NCBI GenBank assembly: GCA_964251675.1
Contig: CAXUKS010000006.1
Span: 88,410 to 152,409 of the forward strand
Length of the DNA: 64,000 bases
Direction: 5' to 3'
Origin: JANXMY01 sp964251675
Lineage (GTDB): Bacteria; Armatimonadota; Armatimonadia; Armatimonadales; Capsulimonadaceae
Position numbers and translations under genes: made by a program. This document shows, piece by piece, positions 32,157 through 39,463 of this stretch (position 1 is its first letter; the number at the start of each line of letters is the position of its first letter). Under the pieces are notes generated by a model that did no database searches, was not told the origin of the DNA, and saw only the letters and a program-made list of their open reading frames with translations.

Positions 32157-32384
32157 ATGGCAAGCGTAATAATCACCGGCTGGCGAATCGGCTTGCAGAA
32201 AATTGGAATGACCAAGCTCATTCGTGAATACACTGATTTTGGCCTGAAAGCCTCTAAAGACTGCACAGACCGCGTCCTGGATGGCGAGACTGTGACGATT
32301 GCCGTGGAGTCCGTTGACCATGCTATGCAACTAGCAGCGCGGCTCCAGCATATTGGTGCGACTACAAAGATGCATAGCCATTGA
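32157..32384 (+). CDS. small L7/L12 C-terminal-domain-like protein
   Basis: A 75-residue protein whose middle, IREYTDFGLKASKDCTDRVL then VDHAMQLAARLQHIGATTK, resembles the C-terminal domain of ribosomal protein L7/L12 (REVTGLGLKEAKD ... LE.AGA). Stand-alone proteins of this type occur in many bacteria with no known role. GGAG lies five bases before the ATG at 32157; an ATG at 32142 is possible. Its TGA overlaps the TTG start of a damaged DUF433 gene, so the two were once co-translated. The resemblance is visual and moderate. Confidence 0.52.
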   Translation: MASVIITGWRIGLQKIGMTKLIREYTDFGLKASKDCTDRVLDGETVTIAVESVDHAMQLAARLQHIGATTKMHSH

Positions 32385-32626
32385 TAGACGCAATCGAAAG
32401 CATTCCCGGCGTCTGCGGCGGCGAGCCGTGCATCGTGCGGTCTCGCTTGCCGGTCTGGCTGCTGGAATAGGCCCGCCGCCTCGGCACAAGCGAAGCGGAA
32501 CTGCTGCAAGCCTACCCGACACTGCACGCACAGGATTTAGCGAACGCCTGGGGATACGTGCGGGCGCATCCCGAAGAAATTGAGCGGCAAATTCAGGAAA
32601 ACGAGTCAGACAACATTTCCAGTTAG
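32381..32626 (+). pseudogene. DUF433 (VapB45-type antitoxin-like) gene with internal stop
   Basis: Read from the TTG at 32381 the frame gives IDAIESIPGVCGGEPCIVRS RLPVWLLE, then TAG at 32468-32470, then ARRLGTSEAELLQAYPTLHA and QDLANAWGYVRAHPEEIERQ to a second TAG at 32624. Apart from the amber codon this is a complete DUF433 protein of about 81 residues; PGVCGGEPC, the RLPVW strand, LLQAYPTL and HPEEIE are its hallmarks. DUF433 proteins are small winged-helix proteins often paired with a PIN-like toxin; no such partner lies downstream. One CAG-to-TAG change would explain the stop. A sequencing error or readthrough is also possible. Confidence 0.78.
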
Positions 32627-32666
32627 TTTTGCCCATAATATGAGGCGTACAAGAAAGGCACACACT

Positions 32667-32954
32667 ATGACTGTTACTCTTGATCCTGCACCCAATTCCG
32701 AAGAGTTGCTTTCTGACCTTGCTGGGCCAAACGGACAGCACAAGGAAGAAATAGCATCCTCTCTGCTTGCGGGGGCATTGGAACGGGCAGCCCACGAGTG
32801 CGAGGTAGAGGCTATCCTAATGGGACTGGAAGACAGCATGGCGGGACGGGTAACGCCACTGGCTGATTGGGAGGCAAGGTTTAGGAGTAAGCACCATATT
32901 CGTGGCGATGTGGAGCCGATGACGGACTTGGAGGCTGAGAGCCTGTCATTCTGA
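32667..32954 (+). CDS. small antitoxin-like protein
   Basis: A 95-residue acidic protein beginning MTVTLDPAPNSEELLSDLAG. The C-terminal half, ILMGLEDSMAGRVTPLADWE and ARFRSKHHIRGD, resembles the tail of type II antitoxins whose consensus is G-x-x-D-x-x-x-G-R-(V/F)-x-x-(L/W)-x-D. An AAGAAAGG lies 9 bases before the ATG, and an AT-rich stretch (CATAATATG) about 30 bases upstream may be the promoter. No toxin gene follows; the next gene is a small membrane protein. Orphan or decayed toxin-antitoxin remnant is my reading, at moderate confidence. Confidence 0.5.
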   Translation: MTVTLDPAPNSEELLSDLAGPNGQHKEEIASSLLAGALERAAHECEVEAILMGLEDSMAGRVTPLADWEARFRSKHHIRGDVEPMTDLEAESLSF

Positions 32955-32970
32955 AAGCAGAAAAACCCTG

Positions 32971-33219
32971 ATGAACAAACGGCAATGGCTAATACTCGGT
33001 TTGGGAAGCACAGCGGCAGTGCTGACGGTTGTACTGGCGATTGCGAGTGACCCCATGCCCTACGCTCTCGATGGGCCAACCGTGGAAACCAGCCCCGGTC
33101 ATTACTCGCAGAGCTTTACGAAAGTGATTGCGTTGCCAACTTGGGCCGCTCTTTCGGCAGTCGGCTTCATGGTGCTGACCGGGGCGCTGGTTTATAAATC
33201 CCGGAATGTGGACGGTTAA
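32971..33219 (+). CDS. small two-helix membrane protein of unknown function
   Basis: An 82-residue protein with two hydrophobic stretches: WLILGLGSTAAVLTVVLAIA (about 6-25) and WAALSAVGFMVLTGALVY (about 58-75), separated by a short polar loop containing Pro and His (DGPTVETSPGHYSQSF). It follows the antitoxin-like gene by 16 bases and overlaps the start of corA by 14 bases in another frame. I know no family. The overlap could mean translational coupling with corA. Confidence 0.5.
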   Translation: MNKRQWLILGLGSTAAVLTVVLAIASDPMPYALDGPTVETSPGHYSQSFTKVIALPTWAALSAVGFMVLTGALVYKSRNVDG

Positions 33220-34318
33220 TCAAGGAGGCTGGGCGGCATTGCTCAAATCTCAATACTTTGGCGGGGACGGACAGGCGGCGGCGGATGTGCCGACTGAGAA
33301 CATTGACACGCAGATTAAAAACCGGGAAGACGGCGGGGTGCTGTGGCTGGATATTGTGGACCCGGCAGACCAGGATTTTGAGATGCTGGCCTCCGAGTTC
33401 GGCTTTCATCCGCTGGCGATTGAGGACTTGCAGCAGCGGGACCAGCGGCCCAAAGTGGTGGAATATGGCGACTATTTGTTTGTCGTCGCCCACGAATGGC
33501 GGCCCTCGCCGGAGCGGGCAGACCTGTCCAAGCCCTGCGTGGAACGCTGTACCGAGCTGCATATTTTTGTGGGGCCAAATTATTTAGTCTCTCTGCACGA
33601 CGGCGATTCCGAAGCCATGAAGACGGCCCGCAAGCGCTGGGAGACCAACCGGGATATGCGGCGGCAGGGACCGTACTTTCTGCTGTACCTGATACTGGAC
33701 TCGCTGGTGGATGACTACTACCCGGCGCTGGATGCTTACGACGAGCGCACGGACAAGCTGGAAGAGATAATTCTTAAGCCGCTGACGCAGGAGTTTCACC
33801 TGTTCGGGCCGCAGGCCACGGAAACGGACGAAGTGGCGGCCAATCCGCTGGAAAGCATTCTGGACCTGCGCCGGGAGCTGCTGGAAATGCGCCGCTACGT
33901 CGCCCCCCTGCGCGATGCCGTCAATGTGCTGCTGCGGCGCGTGGAGTCGGTGGAAGACGACGACAGCGCCGCCCCGCGCCGCCGCGACCGGGCGCGGGCA
34001 CTGTTTGCCTATTTTCAAGATGTGTACGACCACACGATCCGCGTGGTGGACACGATTGACACCTACCGCGATTTGATGTCGGGCACGCTGGACGCGCATC
34101 TGGCCGTCGCCTCCAACCGGCTGAATGAGATTGTCAAGGTGCTGACGTCGGCGTCTATCATTTTGATGACCTGGGCCACGATCAGCGGCGTGTACGGCAT
34201 GAATTTTACCGATATGCCCGAGCTGCACTGGCGTTACGGCTACCCGTATGCGCTGGGCCTGATGGCCGGGCTGGGCATCCTTGAGGCGGCATACTTCAAG
34301 CGGCGCAAATGGCTGTAG
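33206..34318 (+). CDS. corA: CorA family magnesium/cobalt transporter
   Basis: A 370-residue CorA-type channel. The cytoplasmic funnel domain covers about 1-295 (WLDIVDPADQDFEMLASEFG, FHPLAIEDLQQRDQRPKVVE, YLFVVAHEW are typical). Two C-terminal helices follow, with the selectivity signature YGMNF in ATISGVYGMNFTDMPEL at about 330-346, the loop after helix 1. The C-terminus FKRRKWL is the usual basic end. It transports Mg2+ and possibly Co2+ or Ni2+. The ATG at 33206 lies within the preceding small gene; a later start is possible because the first ~25 residues are not conserved in type. Upstream of cax, so ion transport genes cluster here. Confidence 0.93.
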   Translation: MWTVNQGGWAALLKSQYFGGDGQAAADVPTENIDTQIKNREDGGVLWLDIVDPADQDFEMLASEFGFHPLAIEDLQQRDQRPKVVEYGDYLFVVAHEWRPSPERADLSKPCVERCTELHIFVGPNYLVSLHDGDSEAMKTARKRWETNRDMRRQGPYFLLYLILDSLVDDYYPALDAYDERTDKLEEIILKPLTQEFHLFGPQATETDEVAANPLESILDLRRELLEMRRYVAPLRDAVNVLLRRVESVEDDDSAAPRRRDRARALFAYFQDVYDHTIRVVDTIDTYRDLMSGTLDAHLAVASNRLNEIVKVLTSASIILMTWATISGVYGMNFTDMPELHWRYGYPYALGLMAGLGILEAAYFKRRKWL

Positions 34319-34370
34319 ATGGAAAATTGGCACTGGAAGTGCCGGTTTCTTTTCTTCAAACAGTATCGGG

Positions 34371-34376
34371 TACACT
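34371..34376 (+). promoter_or_regulatory. -10 box, cax
   Basis: TACACT ends six bases before the ATG at 34383, without a ribosome-binding site in between; another leaderless-type promoter. Confidence 0.55.
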
Positions 34377-34382
34377 CACCCC

Positions 34383-35474
34383 ATGATGTCTTTGCTTCGC
34401 TGGTTTCGCGGCCTCAACGCGCTTTTGATTTTCCTTCCCATCTCCGTCGTCCTGCATTACCAGCACGGAGTCAATCCGCTTTGGGTGTTTGTGGCGGCGG
34501 CGCTGGCGATTGTGCCGCTGGCCGGGCTGATGGGACAGGCCACGGAAGAACTTGCCAAGCATCTGGGCGCGTCCTGGGGCGGGCTGCTGAATGCGACGTT
34601 TGGGAACGCGACCGAGCTGATTATTGGCCTGTTTGCGCTGCATGAAGGGCAGATCGGCCTGCTGCGGGCCTCCATTGTCGGCTCTATCATTGGAAACCTG
34701 ATGCTGGTGCTGGGGATCAGCATTCTGGCGGGCGGCCTGAAGCACAAAATGCAGACGTTCAACCAGGATCAGGCGCAGTCTCATTCCATTAACTTACTGG
34801 TGGCTGTAGTCTCTCTCACTCTTCCGGCTATATTTGCCCTTCATTACAATCAGCTCAATAGTCCTGCGAACCTAGATGTAGAGCATCTTTCGCTCTGGGT
34901 TTCCGGCATTCTTCTGGTCGTCTATGTGGCGTCCCTCTTTTTCTCGCTGAAAACCCACGAAGCTCTGTTCCGGGACTGCGAGGCCGAAGCGCAAGAAGAG
35001 CCGCCGACCTGGGATAAGCGGACGGCATTCGCCGTGCTGGCGGCGGCCACGGCGCTGATTGCGGTGGAAAGCGAGTTTTTGGTGTCCAGCGTGCAGGGAG
35101 CGGCGAAAGGGCTGGGCGTCAACGAAGTCTTCATCGGCGTCGTGATTGTGGCGATCATCGGCAATGCTGCCGAGCATTCCACGGCGGTCTGGATGGCAAT
35201 GAAGAACAAAATGGACATCACGATGAACATTGCCATCGGGTCATCCACACAGATCGCCATGTTTGTTGCACCCGTGCTGGTTTTTGCCAGCCTTCTGCTA
35301 GGTCATCCCATGACCTATATCTTCACGGTTCCCGAGTTATCCGCCATCACTGTCAGCGTCTTAATCACGGCATTTATTGCAGGCGACGGCAAGTGTCACT
35401 GGCTGGAAGGGGCGCAGCTTCTGGCGGTGTATGCGATTATCGCGCTGGCATTTTTCTATCTGCCGCCGGGCTGA
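34383..35474 (+). CDS. calcium/proton antiporter (CaCA family, Cax type)
   Basis: A 363-residue membrane protein with about eleven helices exchanging Ca2+ for protons. The two alpha repeats of the CaCA family are clear: LNATFGNATELIIGLFAL (about 77-94) and IIGNAAEHSTAVWMAMKNKM (about 258-277), each with the metal-binding Gly-Asn-Ala-(T/A)-Glu. An acidic loop (CEAEAQEEPPTWDK) divides the halves. The first two codons are ATG ATG; the -10 box lies six bases upstream. It follows corA in the same direction but with its own promoter. Confidence 0.92.
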   Translation: MMSLLRWFRGLNALLIFLPISVVLHYQHGVNPLWVFVAAALAIVPLAGLMGQATEELAKHLGASWGGLLNATFGNATELIIGLFALHEGQIGLLRASIVGSIIGNLMLVLGISILAGGLKHKMQTFNQDQAQSHSINLLVAVVSLTLPAIFALHYNQLNSPANLDVEHLSLWVSGILLVVYVASLFFSLKTHEALFRDCEAEAQEEPPTWDKRTAFAVLAAATALIAVESEFLVSSVQGAAKGLGVNEVFIGVVIVAIIGNAAEHSTAVWMAMKNKMDITMNIAIGSSTQIAMFVAPVLVFASLLLGHPMTYIFTVPELSAITVSVLITAFIAGDGKCHWLEGAQLLAVYAIIALAFFYLPPG

Positions 35475-35538
35475 TCTGCTGCCAAGTTGTTACAACCACA
35501 AACGCGCCGGGTACAACAGTGGCAGGAGAACTCCCGCC

Positions 35539-36024
35539 ATGAAACGATCCTCGTTTGCCGCCCTTCTTGCCGTCTTTGCGACCGGCCTGCTGACTGCACC
35601 GCTTGCTACCGGGGCGCAGGCCCCCGCCGTCAAAGTGCGGGCGGCCAAAGCCGCCGAGCGGGCTTCCGCGATTGCTTCCATTCAGGGGCAGCTTAAAGCC
35701 TTTGACCGGAACGACTATAAAACTGCGATTACGTTCCAGAGCGCCGGTCTGCGCCGCAATTTCGCCTCGCCCGGCGAGTTCCAGGCGATGATCACGCAGG
35801 CTTATCCCCAGTTCGCCCATTCCAAAAGCATCACGTTTGGCCCGGCCCGGTGCGACCCGGCGGGCCTTCATCTGACTCTGCCTGCGACTGTAACAGGAAA
35901 AGACGGCGTCACCGTACACGCGCTGTACCTGCTGGTACGCGAGGGAAAAGCATACCGTGTGGAAGGTGTCGGGGGCGGAATGCGGGCATTGCCGCAGAGC
36001 AACACCCCGGATGCGTATATTTAG
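35539..36024 (+). CDS. exported DUF4864-like protein
   Basis: A 161-residue secreted protein. MKRSSFAALLAVFATGLLTA followed by PLATGAQA is a signal peptide, with AGGAGA 8-13 bases before the ATG. The mature part, IASIQGQLKAFDRNDYKTAI, TFQSAGLRRNFASPGEFQAM and ITQAYPQFAHSKSITFGPAR, is the DUF4864 pattern (a SnoaL/NTF2-like fold in my understanding). The C-terminal strand LYLLVREGKAYRVEGVGGG fits. Function unknown. It lies between cax and pstS with intergenic gaps that include a separate pstS promoter, so it is likely monocistronic. Confidence 0.76.
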   Translation: MKRSSFAALLAVFATGLLTAPLATGAQAPAVKVRAAKAAERASAIASIQGQLKAFDRNDYKTAITFQSAGLRRNFASPGEFQAMITQAYPQFAHSKSITFGPARCDPAGLHLTLPATVTGKDGVTVHALYLLVREGKAYRVEGVGGGMRALPQSNTPDAYI

Positions 36025-36040
36025 TGCGCTGAGTTTCAGG

Positions 36041-36074
36041 TCTTAATCTTTTCTTAACACGCAGGCCGTATACT
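36041..36074 (+). promoter_or_regulatory. putative Pho box and -10 of pstS
   Basis: Two TCTTAA repeats spaced exactly 11 bp (36041-36046 and 36052-36057), followed 11 bp later by TATACT (36069-36074). The 11-bp repeat spacing upstream of a phosphate-binding gene is the layout of PhoB/PhoP operators, with the repeats standing in for the -35. Confidence 0.55.
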
Positions 36075-36114
36075 TGTCTTTCTGAAATTGTGAAATGCAA
36101 ACAGAGGAGACACA

Positions 36115-37155
36115 ATGAACCGAAGAACGATGAGCGGCCTGGCGGTTGCCGCAGGGCTGGCCCTGCTGGGGACGGGATGCGGCAAGCAGAGCGGAGAGAC
36201 AGGCAGTGGCGCGACATCGTCGTCCTCCACGGCCACCAGTCTGAACGGCGCGGGGGCGACGTTCCCGCAGCCGCTGTATCAAAAGTGGTTCCAGGAGTAC
36301 GACAAGAAAACGGGCGTTGCCATCAATTACCAGGCGATTGGCTCGGGCGGCGGCATCAAAAATATCACAGCCAAAGCGGTTGACTTCGGCGCCTCGGATG
36401 CGCCCATGAACGACGAAGAGATGAAAGCCGCGCCGGAAGTGCTGCATATCCCCACCGTCGCCGGTGCGGTCTGCGTCGCTTACAACGTTCCCGGCGTGCC
36501 CGAGCATCTGCACCTGAGCGGCGACGTAATCGCTAAAATTTTCCTGGGCCAGATTACCAAATGGAATGACCCGGCGATTGCGGCTTTGAACGCGGGCAAG
36601 ACCCTTCCGGCCACCGGCATTATCCCCTGCCACCGGTCAGACGGCTCCGGGACCACCAATATTTTCACCACTTATTTGAGTCAGGTCAGCCCGGCATGGC
36701 AGAGCGGTGTTGGGGGAGGCAAATCGGTAAAGTGGCCGAATGGTCAGGGCGGCAAGGGCAATGCGGGCGTGGCGCAGCTCCTCAAGCAGAACGATGGCAG
36801 TGTCGGCTATGTGGAGCTGGCATATGCCGAGACCAACAAAATCTCTTACGCCGATGTCCAGAATGCCAAAGGCAGCTTCATTGCTCCTTCGGTCGCTTCG
36901 GCCACGGCGGCGGCACAGGGGGTGACCCTGCCACCGGACTTCCGCAAAGTGATTACCAACACCGACGACCCGCAGGGCTACCCCATCACTGGGTTCACGT
37001 TTCTGCTGGTTCGCCCGGACGCCAAACCTGAGCTGAAAGGCTTTCTGAAGTGGGCACTGACCGATGGTCAGGCAGACGCGGCGGCGCTGTATTATGCCCC
37101 TCTGCCCGCCGATGTTCAGAAGAAAGCTCTGGCGGCGGTCGATGGCTTAAAGTAG
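36115..37155 (+). CDS. pstS: phosphate ABC transporter substrate-binding lipoprotein
   Basis: A 346-residue high-affinity phosphate receptor. Signal peptide with lipobox LLGTGC (Cys at 22), then a Ser/Thr linker. Phosphate-binding blocks: LNGAGATFPQPLYQKWFQEY (about 44-63), YQAIGSGGGIKNI (about 75), VDFGASDAPM, and CHRSDGSGTTNIFTTYL (about 172-188). The C-terminal PITGFTFLLVRPDAK is also typical. RBS GAGGAG lies 7-12 bases before the ATG. pstCAB are not in the window, so pstS is either at the end of a split locus or separate. A Pho-type operator precedes it. Confidence 0.95.
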   Translation: MNRRTMSGLAVAAGLALLGTGCGKQSGETGSGATSSSSTATSLNGAGATFPQPLYQKWFQEYDKKTGVAINYQAIGSGGGIKNITAKAVDFGASDAPMNDEEMKAAPEVLHIPTVAGAVCVAYNVPGVPEHLHLSGDVIAKIFLGQITKWNDPAIAALNAGKTLPATGIIPCHRSDGSGTTNIFTTYLSQVSPAWQSGVGGGKSVKWPNGQGGKGNAGVAQLLKQNDGSVGYVELAYAETNKISYADVQNAKGSFIAPSVASATAAAQGVTLPPDFRKVITNTDDPQGYPITGFTFLLVRPDAKPELKGFLKWALTDGQADAAALYYAPLPADVQKKALAAVDGLK

Positions 37156-37226
37156 AGCGCACGCAAAAAGGGCAAAATCGGGGTATAACAAACCGATTTT
37201 GTCCCACAGGCTCATTGGAGAACCTT

Positions 37227-37385
37227 ATGCACACCCCCCCACAGACCTCCGCTGACATGGATGCCGCCGCGCCTTCGGCGGACTACATCCAGGCAGTTTC
37301 GCAGTTTCTGGACACAGATCCCAGCGATCTGCTGCTGGAGCTTGGCTACTACAGCCGAGAGGCAGAGAGCGAGTCCAGCGAGTAG
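37227..37385 (+). CDS. small acidic protein of unknown function
   Basis: A 52-residue acidic protein starting MHTPPQTSADMDAAAPSADY and ending GYYSREAESESSE. GGAGA lies eight bases before the ATG, and GTATAACA about 40 bases upstream could be a promoter. It has a short helical middle (IQAVSQFLDTDPSDLLLELG). Its last 37 bases overlap the 3' end of the PAS-GGDEF gene on the other strand. I do not recognise it, and it may not be a gene. Confidence 0.45.
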   Translation: MHTPPQTSADMDAAAPSADYIQAVSQFLDTDPSDLLLELGYYSREAESESSE

Positions 37386-38950
37386 GAGCTGACCAGATCA
37401 GCGTGTTCAGGGGCCGCGACCTGGTTGCGGCCCTCCGACTTCGCCTGATACAGCAGCCGATCCGCGTCAGTCAGCAGGCTGACGCCGTCCTGGTGCCTCG
37501 GAAGCAGTGAGGCGACACCAAGCGACGCCGTCACGGCCCGGTGCTGCCAGGCGGCCTTTTCCAGCGCCACCCGGCACCGCTCGGCAATTTCCACGGCCCC
37601 TGTCGTGTTCGTCTGTGGCAGGATCAGCACAAACTCCTCACCGCCGTACCGGGCCGCATAATCGCTTTCCCGAACGGCCTCCCGCAGCGTTTCCGCAACC
37701 CGAAGAAGAACTTGGTCCCCGGCAGGGTGGCCGAAGGCGTCATTGTACTGCTTGAAATGGTCCACATCCAGGATGATCAGTGACAACGGCGTATCGTAGC
37801 GGCGGGCGCGGGCCACTTCCTCGGCGAGTCGATCCTGAAGCGCCCGATGGTTTTTGAGGCCCGTCAGCCCGTCCTGCGTCGCCAGAGCTTCCAGACGGGC
37901 GTTGACCCGCTCCAGCTCGGCATTGACTTTTTCCATCTCCCGCTTCTGAAACTCCAAAACCTCATTGTAATCAAGCAGGCGCTGCTCGGCGGCACGGCGC
38001 TCCGTCACATCACAGATGCTGCCTTCCAGAATGGTCTCGCCGCTGGCATTGCGGGCATGATGCACATTGACTGACACCCAGACGGCGCTGCCGTCGCGGC
38101 GGCGCAGGGGGGTCTCAAAGCCGCAAATGGTCCCGACCGCTTCCAGCGTACTCAGCACGGCTTCGCGGTCTTCCGGGCGGTGGTAAAGGTCGTGGGTGAT
38201 GTCCGTAACCTCGGCCATCATCTGGGCAGGCGACTCATACCCGAGAATGCGGGCGAAGGCCGGGTTTGCATTGACGAAACCGCCTTTAGGCACCGTTTGA
38301 AAAATTCCCTCGGTCGAATTCTCATAGATGCCCCGGTACTTTTCTTCGGTTTCACGCAGGGTCTGCATCACATGACGGCGCTCTGTCACATCGCTGAACG
38401 TGACAACGGCGGCGTGCGGACGCTCTGCGCCGGGGTGAAAGAGCGGCGCGGCACTGGTCTGTATCCAGATCCAGCTTTCGTCGGGCTTTTGTATACCCAT
38501 CACGACCGAGGGGGTCGGCAGGCCGCTTTCCAGACTGAGCCGACCGGGCACCTCGTTGATTGGAAACGTCGTGCCATCCTCACGCAGCAGCGGCCAGCCT
38601 TCCTGAAGCGCATTGCGGCCATTCAGCTCTTCAGCGGGCTGGCCCAGCATCTGCTGTGCCCGACTGTTGCACAGAGTAATCACACCGTCCCTATCATGCA
38701 CCAGCAGGCCCTCCTGCATCGAGCTGATGACGGAGCGGAACTGCGACTCGCTTTCTTCCAGAGCGCGGACATTGTCGCGCAGCTTCGCCTGCGCGGACAG
38801 CAGTGCCTGCTCGGCCCGCCACCGATCCCGGCTGAATTTTATCGCCAGGCTGATACCCAGAAGAAGTGTGACAGCCAGAACAAAGCCGGAAATACTGATG
38901 GAGCGCAGAACGAGAGCCAAGAGGATTTTCAGAATAGCGCCTTCGGTCAT
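37349..38950 (-). CDS. PAS-PAS-GGDEF diguanylate cyclase
   Basis: A 533-residue membrane-anchored enzyme making c-di-GMP. An N-terminal helix (SISGFVLAVTLLLGISLAI, about 18-36) and coiled coil precede two PAS/PAC sensor domains (about 68-190 and 200-320), each ending in the DVTERR motif. After another coiled coil the GGDEF domain runs from about 360 to 520: DGLTGLKNHRALQDRL, LIILDVDHFKQYND, and the active-site RYGGEEFVLIL. An RxxD inhibitory site (RESD) lies five residues before GGEEF, so product inhibition is likely. The ATG overlaps the stop of the PilZ gene, giving a compact c-di-GMP unit. Confidence 0.94.
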   Translation of the reverse strand: MTEGAILKILLALVLRSISISGFVLAVTLLLGISLAIKFSRDRWRAEQALLSAQAKLRDNVRALEESESQFRSVISSMQEGLLVHDRDGVITLCNSRAQQMLGQPAEELNGRNALQEGWPLLREDGTTFPINEVPGRLSLESGLPTPSVVMGIQKPDESWIWIQTSAAPLFHPGAERPHAAVVTFSDVTERRHVMQTLRETEEKYRGIYENSTEGIFQTVPKGGFVNANPAFARILGYESPAQMMAEVTDITHDLYHRPEDREAVLSTLEAVGTICGFETPLRRRDGSAVWVSVNVHHARNASGETILEGSICDVTERRAAEQRLLDYNEVLEFQKREMEKVNAELERVNARLEALATQDGLTGLKNHRALQDRLAEEVARARRYDTPLSLIILDVDHFKQYNDAFGHPAGDQVLLRVAETLREAVRESDYAARYGGEEFVLILPQTNTTGAVEIAERCRVALEKAAWQHRAVTASLGVASLLPRHQDGVSLLTDADRLLYQAKSEGRNQVAAPEHADLVSSYSLDSLSASRL

Positions 38951-39366
38951 CCCCGTGCCCCCAGTGCATAGAGATAGCGGGCTAAACGCGGAATAAACTG
39001 TATGGCCCTGTCATCGCGCAAAATCTGGACCGCACACTGCCAGGAGCGCCGCCCCGGCAGTGTCACACACTGCCCGCGCCGGACGACAGCTTCCACAAAG
39101 TAGGTCTGTGCGCCGAGCGTCATCTGCACTTCCAGATGTGAGCCAGGCAAATAGGTATTGGGAGACAAGAAAGTCAGGCCGGACAGGCTGATGTCTGTGA
39201 CCAGCACCGTGGAGCGGCGCGTCCAGCGCCCGCGTTCGCCTGCCGGAAGCAGCGGGCACACTACAACGGGCAGAGTGACAGGATAGCGCCGGAAGGCCCG
39301 GCAAGTGCAGGCGTTCTCGCTTGCAGGGGGTGTATCTCGCATGGCCTCAGACAGCGGCAGTCTCAT
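38947..39366 (-). CDS. PilZ-domain protein (c-di-GMP receptor)
   Basis: A 139-residue protein with one PilZ domain. The c-di-GMP-binding motifs are both present: an Arg cluster in CRAFRRYPVTLPVVV near residue 24 and VTDISLSGLTFLSP (D-x-S-x-x-G) near residue 57. VQMTLGAQTYFVEAVVRRG and the C-terminal IQFIPRLARYLYALGARG complete the fold. I chose the ATG at 39366, which has an AATAAT-like -10 seven bases upstream; an earlier start would add 49 residues lying over the rlmN promoter. Cotranscribed and overlapping with the diguanylate cyclase gene. Confidence 0.85.
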   Translation of the reverse strand: MRLPLSEAMRDTPPASENACTCRAFRRYPVTLPVVVCPLLPAGERGRWTRRSTVLVTDISLSGLTFLSPNTYLPGSHLEVQMTLGAQTYFVEAVVRRGQCVTLPGRRSWQCAVQILRDDRAIQFIPRLARYLYALGARG

Positions 39367-39451
39367 ACCCACTATTATTGGCAGTTTGCCGCCGGGTTTG
39401 CAGGGGCGTTTACATTGACCCCCTACATTGACCCTCGCCCCGCTTTCCGGG

Positions 39452-39457
39452 TATACT
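39452..39457 (+). promoter_or_regulatory. -10 box, rlmN
   Basis: TATACT ends six bases before the GTG at 39464, with no Shine-Dalgarno sequence; same geometry as the other leaderless-type starts. Confidence 0.57.
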
Positions 39458-39463
39458 GTCAGC

